NCBI GenBank assembly: GCA_002434915.1
Contig: DJLG01000136.1
Location: 1 to 16,829 of the forward strand
Origin: Proteobacteria bacterium UBA6522
GTDB lineage: Bacteria; Pseudomonadota; Gammaproteobacteria; Steroidobacterales; Rariloculaceae
Direction of reading: 5' to 3'
Length of the DNA: 16,829 nt
Shown here: positions 7,909-15,117 of the stretch, piece after piece
Position numbering within the stretch: position 1 is the stretch's first letter
Layout of the letters: every line of letters begins with the position of its first letter
The notes under the pieces: generated by a model
Database searches by the model: none
What the model saw: the letters and a program-made list of their open reading frames with translations, nothing else
Told to the model about the DNA's origin: nothing
Position numbers and translations under genes: made by a program

Positions 7909-8427
7909 TTACCGTAACTGACTAAGAAAACTCTGCCCGATTTTAGAACGCTCGCTCATAACTAATTTGCGTTCATATGGCCCTATGAACTCAAAATCAA
8001 TCCAGATATCAGCACGAGCACAAAATTGTGGTGAGCGTGATGGCCACTCAGCAAGCAACCATGTTTTACCTTTAGCAAGCCACTCTCTTACCCCCAAAGC
8101 TTCAAACTCACTGGATTGTTCTTCTGCAGTATCCATTGATTCAGGCAATCTATATAAATCCAAATGAACCACACTTAAATCTTTTAATTGATATTGTTCC
8201 AAAAGCGTATAGGTCGGCGATGGGACTTTTCCCTGGTAACCTAAACCCCCTAGCATCGCCCTAACCCAGGTAGTTTTTCCAGAACCGAGCGTACCTTCCA
8301 AGCCAACGATCAAATTATTGGCCTCTTGAGCCCGCCAAACTTGAGCAATGTCTGTTGCTTTTTCTCGAAACTGCTTTTCATCCAATGAGATATAAGATAT
8401 CTCGATTTTATTAGAATCTGTTTTCAT
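7909..8427 (-). CDS. tsaE: TsaE, ATPase of the tRNA t6A synthesis complex
   Basis: TsaE is the small P-loop ATPase that works with TsaB and TsaD to transfer threonylcarbamoyl to A37 of ANN-decoding tRNAs. The 172-residue protein has the Walker A GTLGSGKTT (45-53). It also has the family motif SPTYTLLEQY (70-79), HLDLYRL (88-94), which serves as the Walker B-like region, and EWPSR (127-131). It is somewhat longer than the 153-residue E. coli protein, with extra residues at both ends. The ATG at 8425-8427 has AGAGA a few bases upstream. The gene follows nnr by 33 bp, the order seen in E. coli, so the two are probably co-transcribed. Confidence 0.95.
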   Translation of the reverse strand: MKTDSNKIEISYISLDEKQFREKATDIAQVWRAQEANNLIVGLEGTLGSGKTTWVRAMLGGLGYQGKVPSPTYTLLEQYQLKDLSVVHLDLYRLPESMDTAEEQSSEFEALGVREWLAKGKTWLLAEWPSRSPQFCARADIWIDFEFIGPYERKLVMSERSKIGQSFLSQLR

Positions 8428-8460
8428 TATCTCTGTATTTTATATATGTGATTACTAATG

Positions 8461-9960
8461 TTATTTATAGGGAGGGTTCATCCATAAACGAATATTTTCG
8501 ACAACATCCCCAGCAAGCAATCCACGCTCTCCATCTAAAGCAGCAGAATCACCACTAGCAGCATGAATTAAAACACCAACTTGAGCAGTCAACTCCAAAC
8601 TATCTATCTGGACTGCTAACCCTCCTAAAAGTCCTGCGAGCACGTCACCCATTCCAGCCGTTGCCATACCAGGATTACCCTTATCACATAAACCGACAGG
8701 ATATTCACCCGACGAAACCAAACTACATGCCCCTTTAAGTACAGTTACACCCTTAAAAATCCTCGCTAGTTCCATCACTGCCCCTAAACGATCAGCCTGC
8801 ACAGTAGCAGTATCAGTTTTAAGCAACCTCGCAGCCTCTCCAGGATGAGGGGTCAAGACCCAATTACCACGGGCTAATAAACGACTGGAAAGAAGATTAA
8901 GCCCATCAGCATCCAAAATTATTGGCAAGTTTGAATTAACAACACACTCCCAAAGATTCTGCGCCCATAATGACTGGCCTAAGCCTGGCCCTAGCACAAC
9001 CGCATCTGCGGACTCCAGCAGTGGTAGCAGCTCACCTTCACTCATAACTCCATGACACATAACTTCTGCTCGACTAGCCATTACAGTTGCTACCGAATCA
9101 GGATGTGTAGCAACCCTGACTAAACCCGCCCCAGAGCGAAGCGCAGCCTCCGATGCAAGACGAATAGCCCCAGACATGCTTGGCTCTCCACCCACTAACA
9201 GTAGGCTTCCATTCATTCCTTTATGCGCAAGCTGAGAACGCGGTGTTAATGCTTTTTCTAAAATTGATTTAGTAACCCTTTGAACTCTTGCTGGTATCTG
9301 TTTATAGATATCTGGGGAAATAGCTAAATCAGAAAACTCTAATTTGCCAATATAATCAGGGCCAACACCTAGAAATAGCCCCTGATTTAACCCAACAAAT
9401 GAAATAGTTACATCAGCTTTCACACTAGAGTGATGCACCAACCCAGTATTAGCATCTAAGCCCGTTGGTATATCTAAAGAGAGAACTGGCTTACTAGATT
9501 CATTGATGATTTCTACGGCCGCTAGAATCTCACCTTCTAGATCACGGCTGAGACCAATACCCAATAAACCATCTATTATTACATCCTCTGTAATCGGACA
9601 GTCCGCAGAAAACAAATCAATTCTTGCGCCTTGCTGCCGACATTCCTTCCAAGCCTCTAAAGAGCTCCCTTGAAGTTGATCCTCAGGGGTAACTGTTATC
9701 ACCCTAACCTGCATTCCAAAAGCTAAAGCTACGGTAGCAAGCACATAAGCATCACCACCATTATTTCCTGGTCCACAAAACACCGCCAGAGTCTGTGCTT
9801 TCGGCCAATAATCCTTCAATACTTCGAAAGCAGCCTTACCTGCACGGCACATTAGTTTATAGCTGGAAACACCCAATTCATCAGTAGCCATTCTGTCAAG
9901 TTGGCTAATCTGACTGGCTGTATAGACGGCGGCTGGATATTCACTGTACAGGCTATTCAT
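8461..9960 (-). CDS. nnr: Nnr, bifunctional NAD(P)HX epimerase and ADP-dependent dehydratase
   Basis: Nnr repairs hydrated NADH and NADPH. The N-terminal YjeF domain epimerises R- to S-NAD(P)HX, and the C-terminal ribokinase-like domain dehydrates the S form using ADP. The 499-residue protein shows the epimerase motif GPGNNGGDAYVLA (63-75) in the first half. The second half has VLGPGLGQS, ILDADGLNLL, LTPHPGEAARLL, and NPGMATAGMGD with catalytic Asp near 439. The domain boundary is near residue 225. The ATG at 9958-9960 is the only standard start before an in-frame TAA upstream. It has no clear Shine-Dalgarno sequence, and a perfect TATAAT ends eight bases before it, so the mRNA may be nearly leaderless. 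It heads the minus-strand block. Confidence 0.96.
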   Translation of the reverse strand: MNSLYSEYPAAVYTASQISQLDRMATDELGVSSYKLMCRAGKAAFEVLKDYWPKAQTLAVFCGPGNNGGDAYVLATVALAFGMQVRVITVTPEDQLQGSSLEAWKECRQQGARIDLFSADCPITEDVIIDGLLGIGLSRDLEGEILAAVEIINESSKPVLSLDIPTGLDANTGLVHHSSVKADVTISFVGLNQGLFLGVGPDYIGKLEFSDLAISPDIYKQIPARVQRVTKSILEKALTPRSQLAHKGMNGSLLLVGGEPSMSGAIRLASEAALRSGAGLVRVATHPDSVATVMASRAEVMCHGVMSEGELLPLLESADAVVLGPGLGQSLWAQNLWECVVNSNLPIILDADGLNLLSSRLLARGNWVLTPHPGEAARLLKTDTATVQADRLGAVMELARIFKGVTVLKGACSLVSSGEYPVGLCDKGNPGMATAGMGDVLAGLLGGLAVQIDSLELTAQVGVLIHAASGDSAALDGERGLLAGDVVENIRLWMNPPYK

Positions 9961-9967
9961 ATACCCG

Positions 9968-9975
9968 ATTATACT
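9968..9975. promoter_or_regulatory. Overlapping -10-like elements between nnr and queG
   Basis: The eight bases ATTATACT contain TATAAT on the minus strand (9973-9968, facing nnr) and TATACT on the plus strand (9970-9975, facing queG), sharing four base pairs. With usual -10 geometry the starts fall near 9961 (minus) and 9982 (plus), one and three bases before the ATG of each gene. Neither direction has a convincing -35 at 16-18 bases. The whole gap between the two genes is only 24 bp, so any promoter must overlap the coding starts. Confidence 0.45.
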
Positions 9976-9984
9976 TGCCCCTAC

Positions 9985-11088
9985 ATGAAGACCGACATCT
10001 TACAAAACAAAGTTTTTTCAAAAGCAGAGCTTTATGACATTTCTCAAGAAATCAAACAGAATGGCATAAGACTAGGCTTTCAACAGGTTGGTATTGCAGA
10101 TACTGATCTAGGAGAGGCTGAAGAACGTTTTGAAAAATGGTTGGCTGAAGGATGCCATGGAGATATGGACTATCTTAGTCGTCACGGCAAGAAACGATCT
10201 CACCCCGAGCGTCTTGTTCCAGGTACCGTTAGAGTCATTTCCGCACGCATGGACTATTGGCCAACTATTAGCTCAAATACTGAAAACAACCTTAGTAATC
10301 CAGAAGAAGCTTACATATCACGTTACGCTCTTGGCCGTGATTATCACAAGGTACTACGAAAGCGTCTTCGTCAACTCGCAACCCTTATCGAAACACAAAT
10401 TGGTAATTTTGGTTATCGTGTTTTTGTTGATAGTGCTCCAGTTCTGGAAAAACCTATAGCGCAGAAAGCAGGACTCGGTTGGATTGGAAAACATACAAAT
10501 ATCATAAATCCAAAAGCTGGGTCCTTGTTTTTTCTAGGGGAACTCTATACCAACCTTCCTCTTCCAATAGATAAACCGATAATGGATCACTGCGGCAGCT
10601 GTTCAGCGTGTATTGATGTATGCCCTACTAAAGCAATAGTTGCACCTTACAAGCTTGATGCTCGGAGATGTATTTCGTATTTAACAATAGAGCTTAAGGG
10701 AAGCATTCCTGTGGAACTAAGACCAGGAATTGGTAACCGAATTTTTGGTTGTGATGACTGTCAGTTAGTCTGTCCTTGGAATAAATTTGCAAAAACAAGC
10801 GAAGAAAAAGACTTCATTCCAAGACAAAATCTGGCTCAGGCGACGCTTATAGAATTATTTCGCTGGAGTGAGGCTGATTGGGACAAAAAAACAAGGGGAA
10901 GTGCTCTTAGACGAGCAGGTTACGAAGGGTGGCTAAGGAATCTAGCAGTCGCTCTTGGCAATGCCCCGACAACGAATGAAATTCTTTCAGCTCTAAAAGA
11001 AAAACAACACCATACATCTGAACTTGTTAGAGAACATGTTCTTTGGGCACTAACCCAACATAAAACCATCAAAAAGAAATATAGTTAG
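9985..11088 (+). CDS. queG: QueG, epoxyqueuosine reductase
   Basis: QueG reduces epoxyqueuosine to queuosine in the wobble position of GUN-decoding tRNAs, using cobalamin and two [4Fe-4S] clusters. The 367-residue product aligns from its N-terminus with the family: LGFQQVGIADTDL (30-42), RDYHKVLRKRL, the putative catalytic Asp149 in VDSAP, and KAGLGWIGKHTN. Ferredoxin-like cysteines are at 203, 206, 209 and 213, then 229, 256, 259 and 263. A HEAT-like C-terminus begins near 270. The ATG at 9985 is the only ATG, GTG or TTG for 28 codons on either side that suits the alignment. The bases upstream are pyrimidine-rich, with no Shine-Dalgarno sequence. The gene is divergent from nnr and convergent with panC, whose stop lies nine bases away. 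Confidence 0.96.
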   Translation: MKTDILQNKVFSKAELYDISQEIKQNGIRLGFQQVGIADTDLGEAEERFEKWLAEGCHGDMDYLSRHGKKRSHPERLVPGTVRVISARMDYWPTISSNTENNLSNPEEAYISRYALGRDYHKVLRKRLRQLATLIETQIGNFGYRVFVDSAPVLEKPIAQKAGLGWIGKHTNIINPKAGSLFFLGELYTNLPLPIDKPIMDHCGSCSACIDVCPTKAIVAPYKLDARRCISYLTIELKGSIPVELRPGIGNRIFGCDDCQLVCPWNKFAKTSEEKDFIPRQNLAQATLIELFRWSEADWDKKTRGSALRRAGYEGWLRNLAVALGNAPTTNEILSALKEKQHHTSELVREHVLWALTQHKTIKKKYS

Positions 11089-11097
11089 TTGTTCAAT

Positions 11098-11991
11098 TCA
11101 GAGTTGAATATTATCAATTAATCGCGCACGCCCCAACCAAGCTGCTGCCACCACAATAAGATCTTTAGGCGAATTCATATTATCAGGCTTACCTAGATCA
11201 ATAGTACGACGCACCTCTACATATTCTGACTTGAAGCCTACTGCTTCCAAAGTATTTATGGCTGCTTGTTCTAGCGCATGATAATCCTGCTGTCCAGCTT
11301 GAAGAGCCTCACCTACTTTTTTGAGCTCCTCATGTAACCTAGGCGCAATTTTTCTTTCATGAGTACTTAGATATTGATTTCTAGTACTCATTGCTAAGCC
11401 ATCTGATTCACGATAAATAGCTCCTGATGAAACCTGTATTGGCAAATGAAGATCTCGGATCATTCTTTTTAGCAAAATCAGCTGCTGATAATCTTTTTCA
11501 CCAAGTACTAAAACATCAGGCGACACAAGATTAAGTAGCCGCAATACAACTGAAGCAACACCAGAAAAATGCCCTGATCTGTTAGCACCACAAAGCTCCA
11601 TGCTTAGCTCTGGCATTCCTAGTCTGACAGTATTATCTATACCAAATGGATATATATCTTTATTTTCAGGAGCAAAAACCAGATCAACCAAACCCTGATC
11701 TGCCAATAACGCCTCATCCTCTACTAGACTTCTAGGGTATGCAGCAAAATCCTCTGTTGGCCCAAATTGTGTTGGGTTAACAAAGATGCTGCATACAACC
11801 TTATCTGCAAAGTCTCTTGCACGACGCATCAAACTTAAGTGGCCCTCATGCAGATTCCCCATTGTTGGCACCAAGGCAACTGTATTGTGGCTCAAACGCC
11901 AAGAGCTGACGAGTTCACGCAAAGCGCTTAAAGTATAAGCACCTTGCAGTGGAACGCGGGGCTCATTAAAAATCACATCAGCCTCATTCAT
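11098..11991 (-). CDS. panC: PanC, pantothenate synthetase
   Basis: PanC is a cytosolic enzyme that condenses pantoate with beta-alanine using ATP, the final step of vitamin B5 synthesis. The 297-residue protein has the complete active-site set. This includes PTMGNLHEGH (42-51, with the HxGH nucleotidyl-transferase signature), FVNPTQFGP, GANRSGHFSGV, LGEKDYQQL (163-171) and RESDGLAMSTRN (194-205). The N-terminus has about 18 extra residues before the usual start region. The ATG at 11989-11991 has AAGGG some nine bases upstream. The gap to panB is 18 bp, so panB and panC form an operon supplying successive enzymes of one pathway. No clear terminator follows, only a weak AT-rich dyad at the junction with queG. 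Confidence 0.97.
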   Translation of the reverse strand: MNEADVIFNEPRVPLQGAYTLSALRELVSSWRLSHNTVALVPTMGNLHEGHLSLMRRARDFADKVVCSIFVNPTQFGPTEDFAAYPRSLVEDEALLADQGLVDLVFAPENKDIYPFGIDNTVRLGMPELSMELCGANRSGHFSGVASVVLRLLNLVSPDVLVLGEKDYQQLILLKRMIRDLHLPIQVSSGAIYRESDGLAMSTRNQYLSTHERKIAPRLHEELKKVGEALQAGQQDYHALEQAAINTLEAVGFKSEYVEVRRTIDLGKPDNMNSPKDLIVVAAAWLGRARLIDNIQL

Positions 11992-12009
11992 AAATATAGC
12001 GCCCTTCTA

Positions 12010-12840
12010 TCAAGAAAAGCAGTGTTCCTTTGCTGGGTAACTGCGGTCCTTTACAGCAGAAACATAAGCCTGTAATGCATCTAATGTTGTCTCCGTATTT
12101 TCTGTGAAATCTTTAACAAATCGAGGCGTACGACCTTGGGTAATACCAAGCATGTCATATAGAACTAGAATTTGACCATCTACATTTGGACCAGCGCCAA
12201 TACCAATTATTGGCAAATCAATACATTCAGATATAAGCTCACCAACTTCGTTCGGAACGCATTCTAATAGCATCAAATCAGCGCCAGCACTTTCAAGAGC
12301 TTTAGCATCCTTTGTCATCTGCTTCGCTGCTAAATTGCCCCTACCCTGAACCTTAAAACCACCGATTTTATGAACAGACTGAGGCTTTAATCCAACATGA
12401 GCACATACAGGAATATCATGGCGAGCCAAACACTCGACTACAGCAATCTGACTCTGTCCGCCCTCAAGTTTTACCATTTTTGCTCCACCCTCTTGCATCA
12501 ATCTCACCGCATTATCTAACGCTTGTTCTGGCGTTGCATAACTCATAAAGGGCAGGTCAGACACAAGAAATGCTCGGCTCAACCCTCTAGAAACAATTCG
12601 GGTGTGATACACCACATCGTCTACAGTTACAGGAACAGTAGTCTCCTGACCTTGAATCACCATGCCAAGAGAATCTCCAACAAGCACAAGATCAGCACCA
12701 GCCATATCAACGAGCTGCGCATAACTAGCATCATAAGCAGTCAAACAGGCTATAGGCTCTGCCTCGGCTTTCATACGTCGTAGCGTCGATACATTAATCG
12801 GTGGTGAGTTCATGCCTCGCTGTTGCAGTTGCTTATACAT
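12010..12840 (-). CDS. panB: PanB, ketopantoate hydroxymethyltransferase
   Basis: PanB transfers a hydroxymethyl group from methylene-tetrahydrofolate to ketoisovalerate, the first committed step towards pantothenate. The 276-residue TIM-barrel protein shows CLTAYDASYAQLVD, the Mg-binding Asp in VGDSLGM (56) and in LVSDLPFMSY (95), KLEGG with Lys124, AHVGLKPQS, and the conserved catalytic Glu in LLECVP (193), then IIGIGAG. The ATG at 12838-12840 is chosen because GAGG lies seven bases upstream. A TTG directly before it would be too close to that site. An ATG ten codons further in gives a length closer to E. coli PanB, but its purine-rich site is only one base away. The folate cofactor links it functionally to folK-containing clusters. 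Confidence 0.97.
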   Translation of the reverse strand: MYKQLQQRGMNSPPINVSTLRRMKAEAEPIACLTAYDASYAQLVDMAGADLVLVGDSLGMVIQGQETTVPVTVDDVVYHTRIVSRGLSRAFLVSDLPFMSYATPEQALDNAVRLMQEGGAKMVKLEGGQSQIAVVECLARHDIPVCAHVGLKPQSVHKIGGFKVQGRGNLAAKQMTKDAKALESAGADLMLLECVPNEVGELISECIDLPIIGIGAGPNVDGQILVLYDMLGITQGRTPRFVKDFTENTETTLDALQAYVSAVKDRSYPAKEHCFS

Positions 12841-12887
12841 CAAACATCCTCGAAATACTGATAGGTGATTATTTTAGTGCCTTAACA

Positions 12888-13562
12888 TCAAGCTATAGTT
12901 TCCACCGCAGGATTAAAAAAGTGGCGTCCATACTTCATTCGATGAATAGCTTGGAGGAGTTCTTGATAATCTGTTTCACGGTGAATCGGATCAATAACGG
13001 CAGCATTTACTATAAGTAGTGGAGCTTCATCATACTCATAGAAAAAACGCGCATATGCCTCGCCTAACCGTTCAAGATAACTTTGATCCATCAACTTCTC
13101 ATAACCAAGACCACGATTGGCCACTCTTTGCATTAATACAGCTGAGGGAGCTTGTAAGTAGATTACAAGATCCGGGCTTGGCGGATTAATATTTAAAGTT
13201 TCATAAATCTGTTGATACAAGTTCAATTCATTAGAATCTAAGTTAAGTTCGGCAAACAATCTGTCCTTTTCAAGCAAAAAATCAGCAATTCTGACAGGAG
13301 AAAACATATCACTTTGTCTTATTTCCTCAATCTGTCGTGCCCGTTGAAAAAGAAAAAATAACTGGGTAGGAAGAGCCGAGCTACGACGATTACTATAAAA
13401 CTGTTCTAAAAAAGGGTTCTCATCTGGTTGTTCAAGAATCAAGTCGCTATTAAAACTCTCAGCCAAACGCCGAGCCAAGCTTGTTTTCCCTACGCCAATA
13501 GGCCCCTCAACCACAATATAGCGGGGTGATTTATTTCGGGAAGTATCCAAATTATCGTTCAT
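12888..13562 (-). CDS. Deoxynucleoside kinase family protein
   Basis: This belongs to the dNK family (deoxyadenosine, deoxyguanosine or deoxycytidine kinases), cytosolic salvage enzymes that phosphorylate deoxynucleosides. The 224-residue protein has a P-loop GPIGVGKTS (20-28) and the probable base-binding and catalytic EQPDENPF with Glu44. The F-LFQRARQIEE helix follows, then ADFLLEKDRLFAE (93-105), where D100-R101 occupies the family E/D-R motif. The lid region is RVANRGLGYEKLM. Substrate preference cannot be read from sequence. The ATG at 13560-13562 has GAGAT upstream, a weak site. It lies between pcnB and panB, where folK is usual in many gammaproteobacteria. It is not FolK, since no HPPK motifs are visible. 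Confidence 0.88.
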   Translation of the reverse strand: MNDNLDTSRNKSPRYIVVEGPIGVGKTSLARRLAESFNSDLILEQPDENPFLEQFYSNRRSSALPTQLFFLFQRARQIEEIRQSDMFSPVRIADFLLEKDRLFAELNLDSNELNLYQQIYETLNINPPSPDLVIYLQAPSAVLMQRVANRGLGYEKLMDQSYLERLGEAYARFFYEYDEAPLLIVNAAVIDPIHRETDYQELLQAIHRMKYGRHFFNPAVETIA

Positions 13563-13636
13563 GATCTCAGCTGAACTGGCACTTTATCTTCTGTGGGATA
13601 ACTGTACAAATTTTCGCTTAACTGCGGAATATCGTC

Positions 13637-13680
13637 GAGACTTAATTATCTGACTACAGCAAGGTTTAGAGTCTTAATTA
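13637..13680. repeat. Pair of 12-base direct repeats at the end of pcnB
   Basis: GAGACTTAATTA (13637-13648) and GAGTCTTAATTA (13669-13680) differ at one position, and their starts are 32 bases apart. The second copy overlaps the pcnB stop codon and the first lies in the gap before the dNK gene. It may be a regulator-binding pair or a trace of local duplication. It is short enough to be chance in AT-rich DNA. The remainder of this 111-bp gap shows no convincing promoter or terminator. Confidence 0.3.
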
Positions 13681-14966
13681 GCACTATGGTGCCTATTAGA
13701 ACGCTTGCTCTGCAAGGAAAACGCCTTACGTTGCTCGACAGGAGTAAGAGTCTGAACATTTGTCCACCAATCCGCGAGTTCCTGGTCAACCTCTCCACAA
13801 GCCGCACGAATCAAAAGAAAATCATAGGCAGCCCTAAATCGACGATTACCTAATAACCTATGAGCTCGCGCACCACGTCGATGCTCAAAACGCAACTGCA
13901 TTGCTAAAACATCCTTCATCGGCGTACTAAACCGTCTTGGATAAGAAGTATGGTTCTGTTGCTCAGCAACAAGATCATCAGACGCATTAAGCAAAGCCTC
14001 TATTTGGCTTAGCTTTTCTTCGGCACGAATCTTCTTTGCATAGTCAAGAATTGGCTGCCATAAAAAAATAGCATATAAAAACATCGGGGTAACAGGCTCA
14101 CCCACTTGGACCCTTTTATCGGTATTTTCTAAGCCTTTACGAATAAATCTTAAAATATTCCCATTTTTATCAGACTTTAGAGAAGCTGCTGTATGAGGAA
14201 ATAAATATTTCAGCAAATCGAATTCAAGTAACTTCTCAAAGCTGTTAACACTATGTCCAGCATGAAAGAGTTTTAGTGTCTCATCATATAAACGGGCTGG
14301 GGGAACATCTTTAAGCAGTACACCTAAATTCCTGATCGGAAAAGATGATTCTCGTGCTATTTGAAAGTTCAATTTAGACGCAAACCGAATGGCCCTAAGC
14401 ATTCTGACTGGATCTTCTCTATATCTAGTCTTTGGATCTCCGATCAGTCTTAACGTACGGCTTGCAATATCTTGCAGACCCGACGTGTAATCCCAGATAG
14501 AGAAGTCCGCGATATTGTAATAAAGGGCATTAACCGTAAAGTCCCGTCTCCAGATATCTTCAGAAATGGTACCGTAAGAGTTATCACGAATGATTCTTCC
14601 AGTATCTGAATGTTTACGCTCATTCTTTATACCATCCGCTGAAGAACGAAATGTCACAACTTCTATTACTTCACGGCCAAAATGCACATGAGCCAGACGA
14701 AAACGTTTTCCAATTAAACGGCAATTACGAAATAAAGCACGTACTTCATCTGGAAGTGCATCTGTAACAACATCAAAATCTTTAGGGTTGATTTTTAATA
14801 ATAAATCCCTCACCCCACCACCCACTAGAAAAGCTTGATATCCTGCTTTTTTAAGACGGTACAGAACCTTCAGAGCATTATTAGAAATATCAGCCCGTGA
14901 AAGAGCATGCTCAGGACGAGGAATTATCTTGGGGCCAGATTGTGGATGAGGATCCGTGTAGTTCAA
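13674..14966 (-). CDS. pcnB: PcnB, poly(A) polymerase I (probable TTG start)
   Basis: PcnB adds 3' poly(A) tails that promote RNA decay. The 430-residue protein has the class II nucleotidyltransferase head with LVGGGVRDLLL (47-57) and the metal-binding DFD (63-65). Next come FRNCRLIGKRFRLAHVHFG, RRDFTVNALYY (140-150) and the binding segment RYREDPVRMLRAIRF. The C-terminal RRGARAHRLLGNRRFRAAYD region is typical of poly(A) polymerase and not of CCA-adding enzymes. PRPEHALSRADIS near the N-terminus matches the family. The start is TTG at 14964-14966 with GGA eight bases upstream. No ATG or GTG is in frame nearby. E. coli pcnB is known to use a rare AUU start that limits expression, so a weak start here is plausible. 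It is divergent from tRNA-Glu. Confidence 0.95.
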   Translation of the reverse strand: MNYTDPHPQSGPKIIPRPEHALSRADISNNALKVLYRLKKAGYQAFLVGGGVRDLLLKINPKDFDVVTDALPDEVRALFRNCRLIGKRFRLAHVHFGREVIEVVTFRSSADGIKNERKHSDTGRIIRDNSYGTISEDIWRRDFTVNALYYNIADFSIWDYTSGLQDIASRTLRLIGDPKTRYREDPVRMLRAIRFASKLNFQIARESSFPIRNLGVLLKDVPPARLYDETLKLFHAGHSVNSFEKLLEFDLLKYLFPHTAASLKSDKNGNILRFIRKGLENTDKRVQVGEPVTPMFLYAIFLWQPILDYAKKIRAEEKLSQIEALLNASDDLVAEQQNHTSYPRRFSTPMKDVLAMQLRFEHRRGARAHRLLGNRRFRAAYDFLLIRAACGEVDQELADWWTNVQTLTPVEQRKAFSLQSKRSNRHHSAN

Positions 14967-14984
14967 ACAGATTCCGTTGGCTAG

Positions 14985-15014
14985 TTTAACCGCTTGGTAA
15001 ACCCGGCTATCATA
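14985..15014. promoter_or_regulatory. Candidate tRNA-Glu promoter, with an overlapping pcnB -10
   Basis: On the plus strand, TTTAAC (14985-14990) and TATCAT (15008-15013) are 17 bases apart, placing a start near 15020, about 22 bases before the tRNA. The -10 matches consensus at five of six positions and the -35 at three. On the minus strand, TATGAT (15014-15009) overlaps the same bases and would start pcnB near 15002, giving a leader of about 36 bases; no good -35 was seen for it. Confidence 0.4.
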
Positions 15015-15041
15015 ACAGCCTCACCTAGTATCGGCACGCTC

Positions 15042-15116
15042 GCTCCCTTCGTCTAGCGGTTAGGACGCGGCCCTCTCAAGGCTGAAACAGGGGTTCGATT
15101 CCCCTAGGGAGCGCCA
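15042..15116 (+). tRNA. tRNA-Glu (anticodon CTC)
   Basis: The 75-base gene folds as a full cloverleaf. The acceptor stem GCTCCCT/AGGGAGC has seven pairs. The D stem is GTC/GAC. The anticodon stem CGGCC/GGCTG has one G-T pair and loop CTCTCAA, with anticodon CTC at 15075-15077. The T arm AGGGG/CCCCT has loop TTCGATT. Discriminator G and an encoded CCA (15114-15116) end the gene. Overall it closely resembles E. coli tRNA-Glu, but that species has TTC. The CTC form should read GAG only, so a TTC isoacceptor is expected elsewhere. The CCA is one base from the stop codon of the convergent MAPEG gene, and no Rho-independent terminator is visible after it. Confidence 0.97.
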
Positions 15117-15117
15117 G

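Noticed and set aside
9901..9984. Upstream extension of queG to the TTG at 9901
   Set aside because: It would overlap nnr by 60 bases, has no ribosome site and adds residues absent from the family; the ATG at 9985 matches the QueG N-terminus.
10130..10459. Second long open frame inside queG on the same strand
   Set aside because: It is a frame shadow: queG coding is continuous, with all Fe-S cysteines in the other frame, and this product resembles nothing I recognise.
11092..11108. Dyad TTCAATTCAGAGTTGAA as a bidirectional terminator for queG and panC
   Set aside because: It is AT-rich, includes a G-T pair, has a three-base loop and lacks a U-run on either strand, so it is too weak to call.
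12844..13673. A hidden or degraded folK between pcnB and panB
   Set aside because: The gaps are 44 and 111 bp, too small for HPPK, and the only gene there has dNK motifs.
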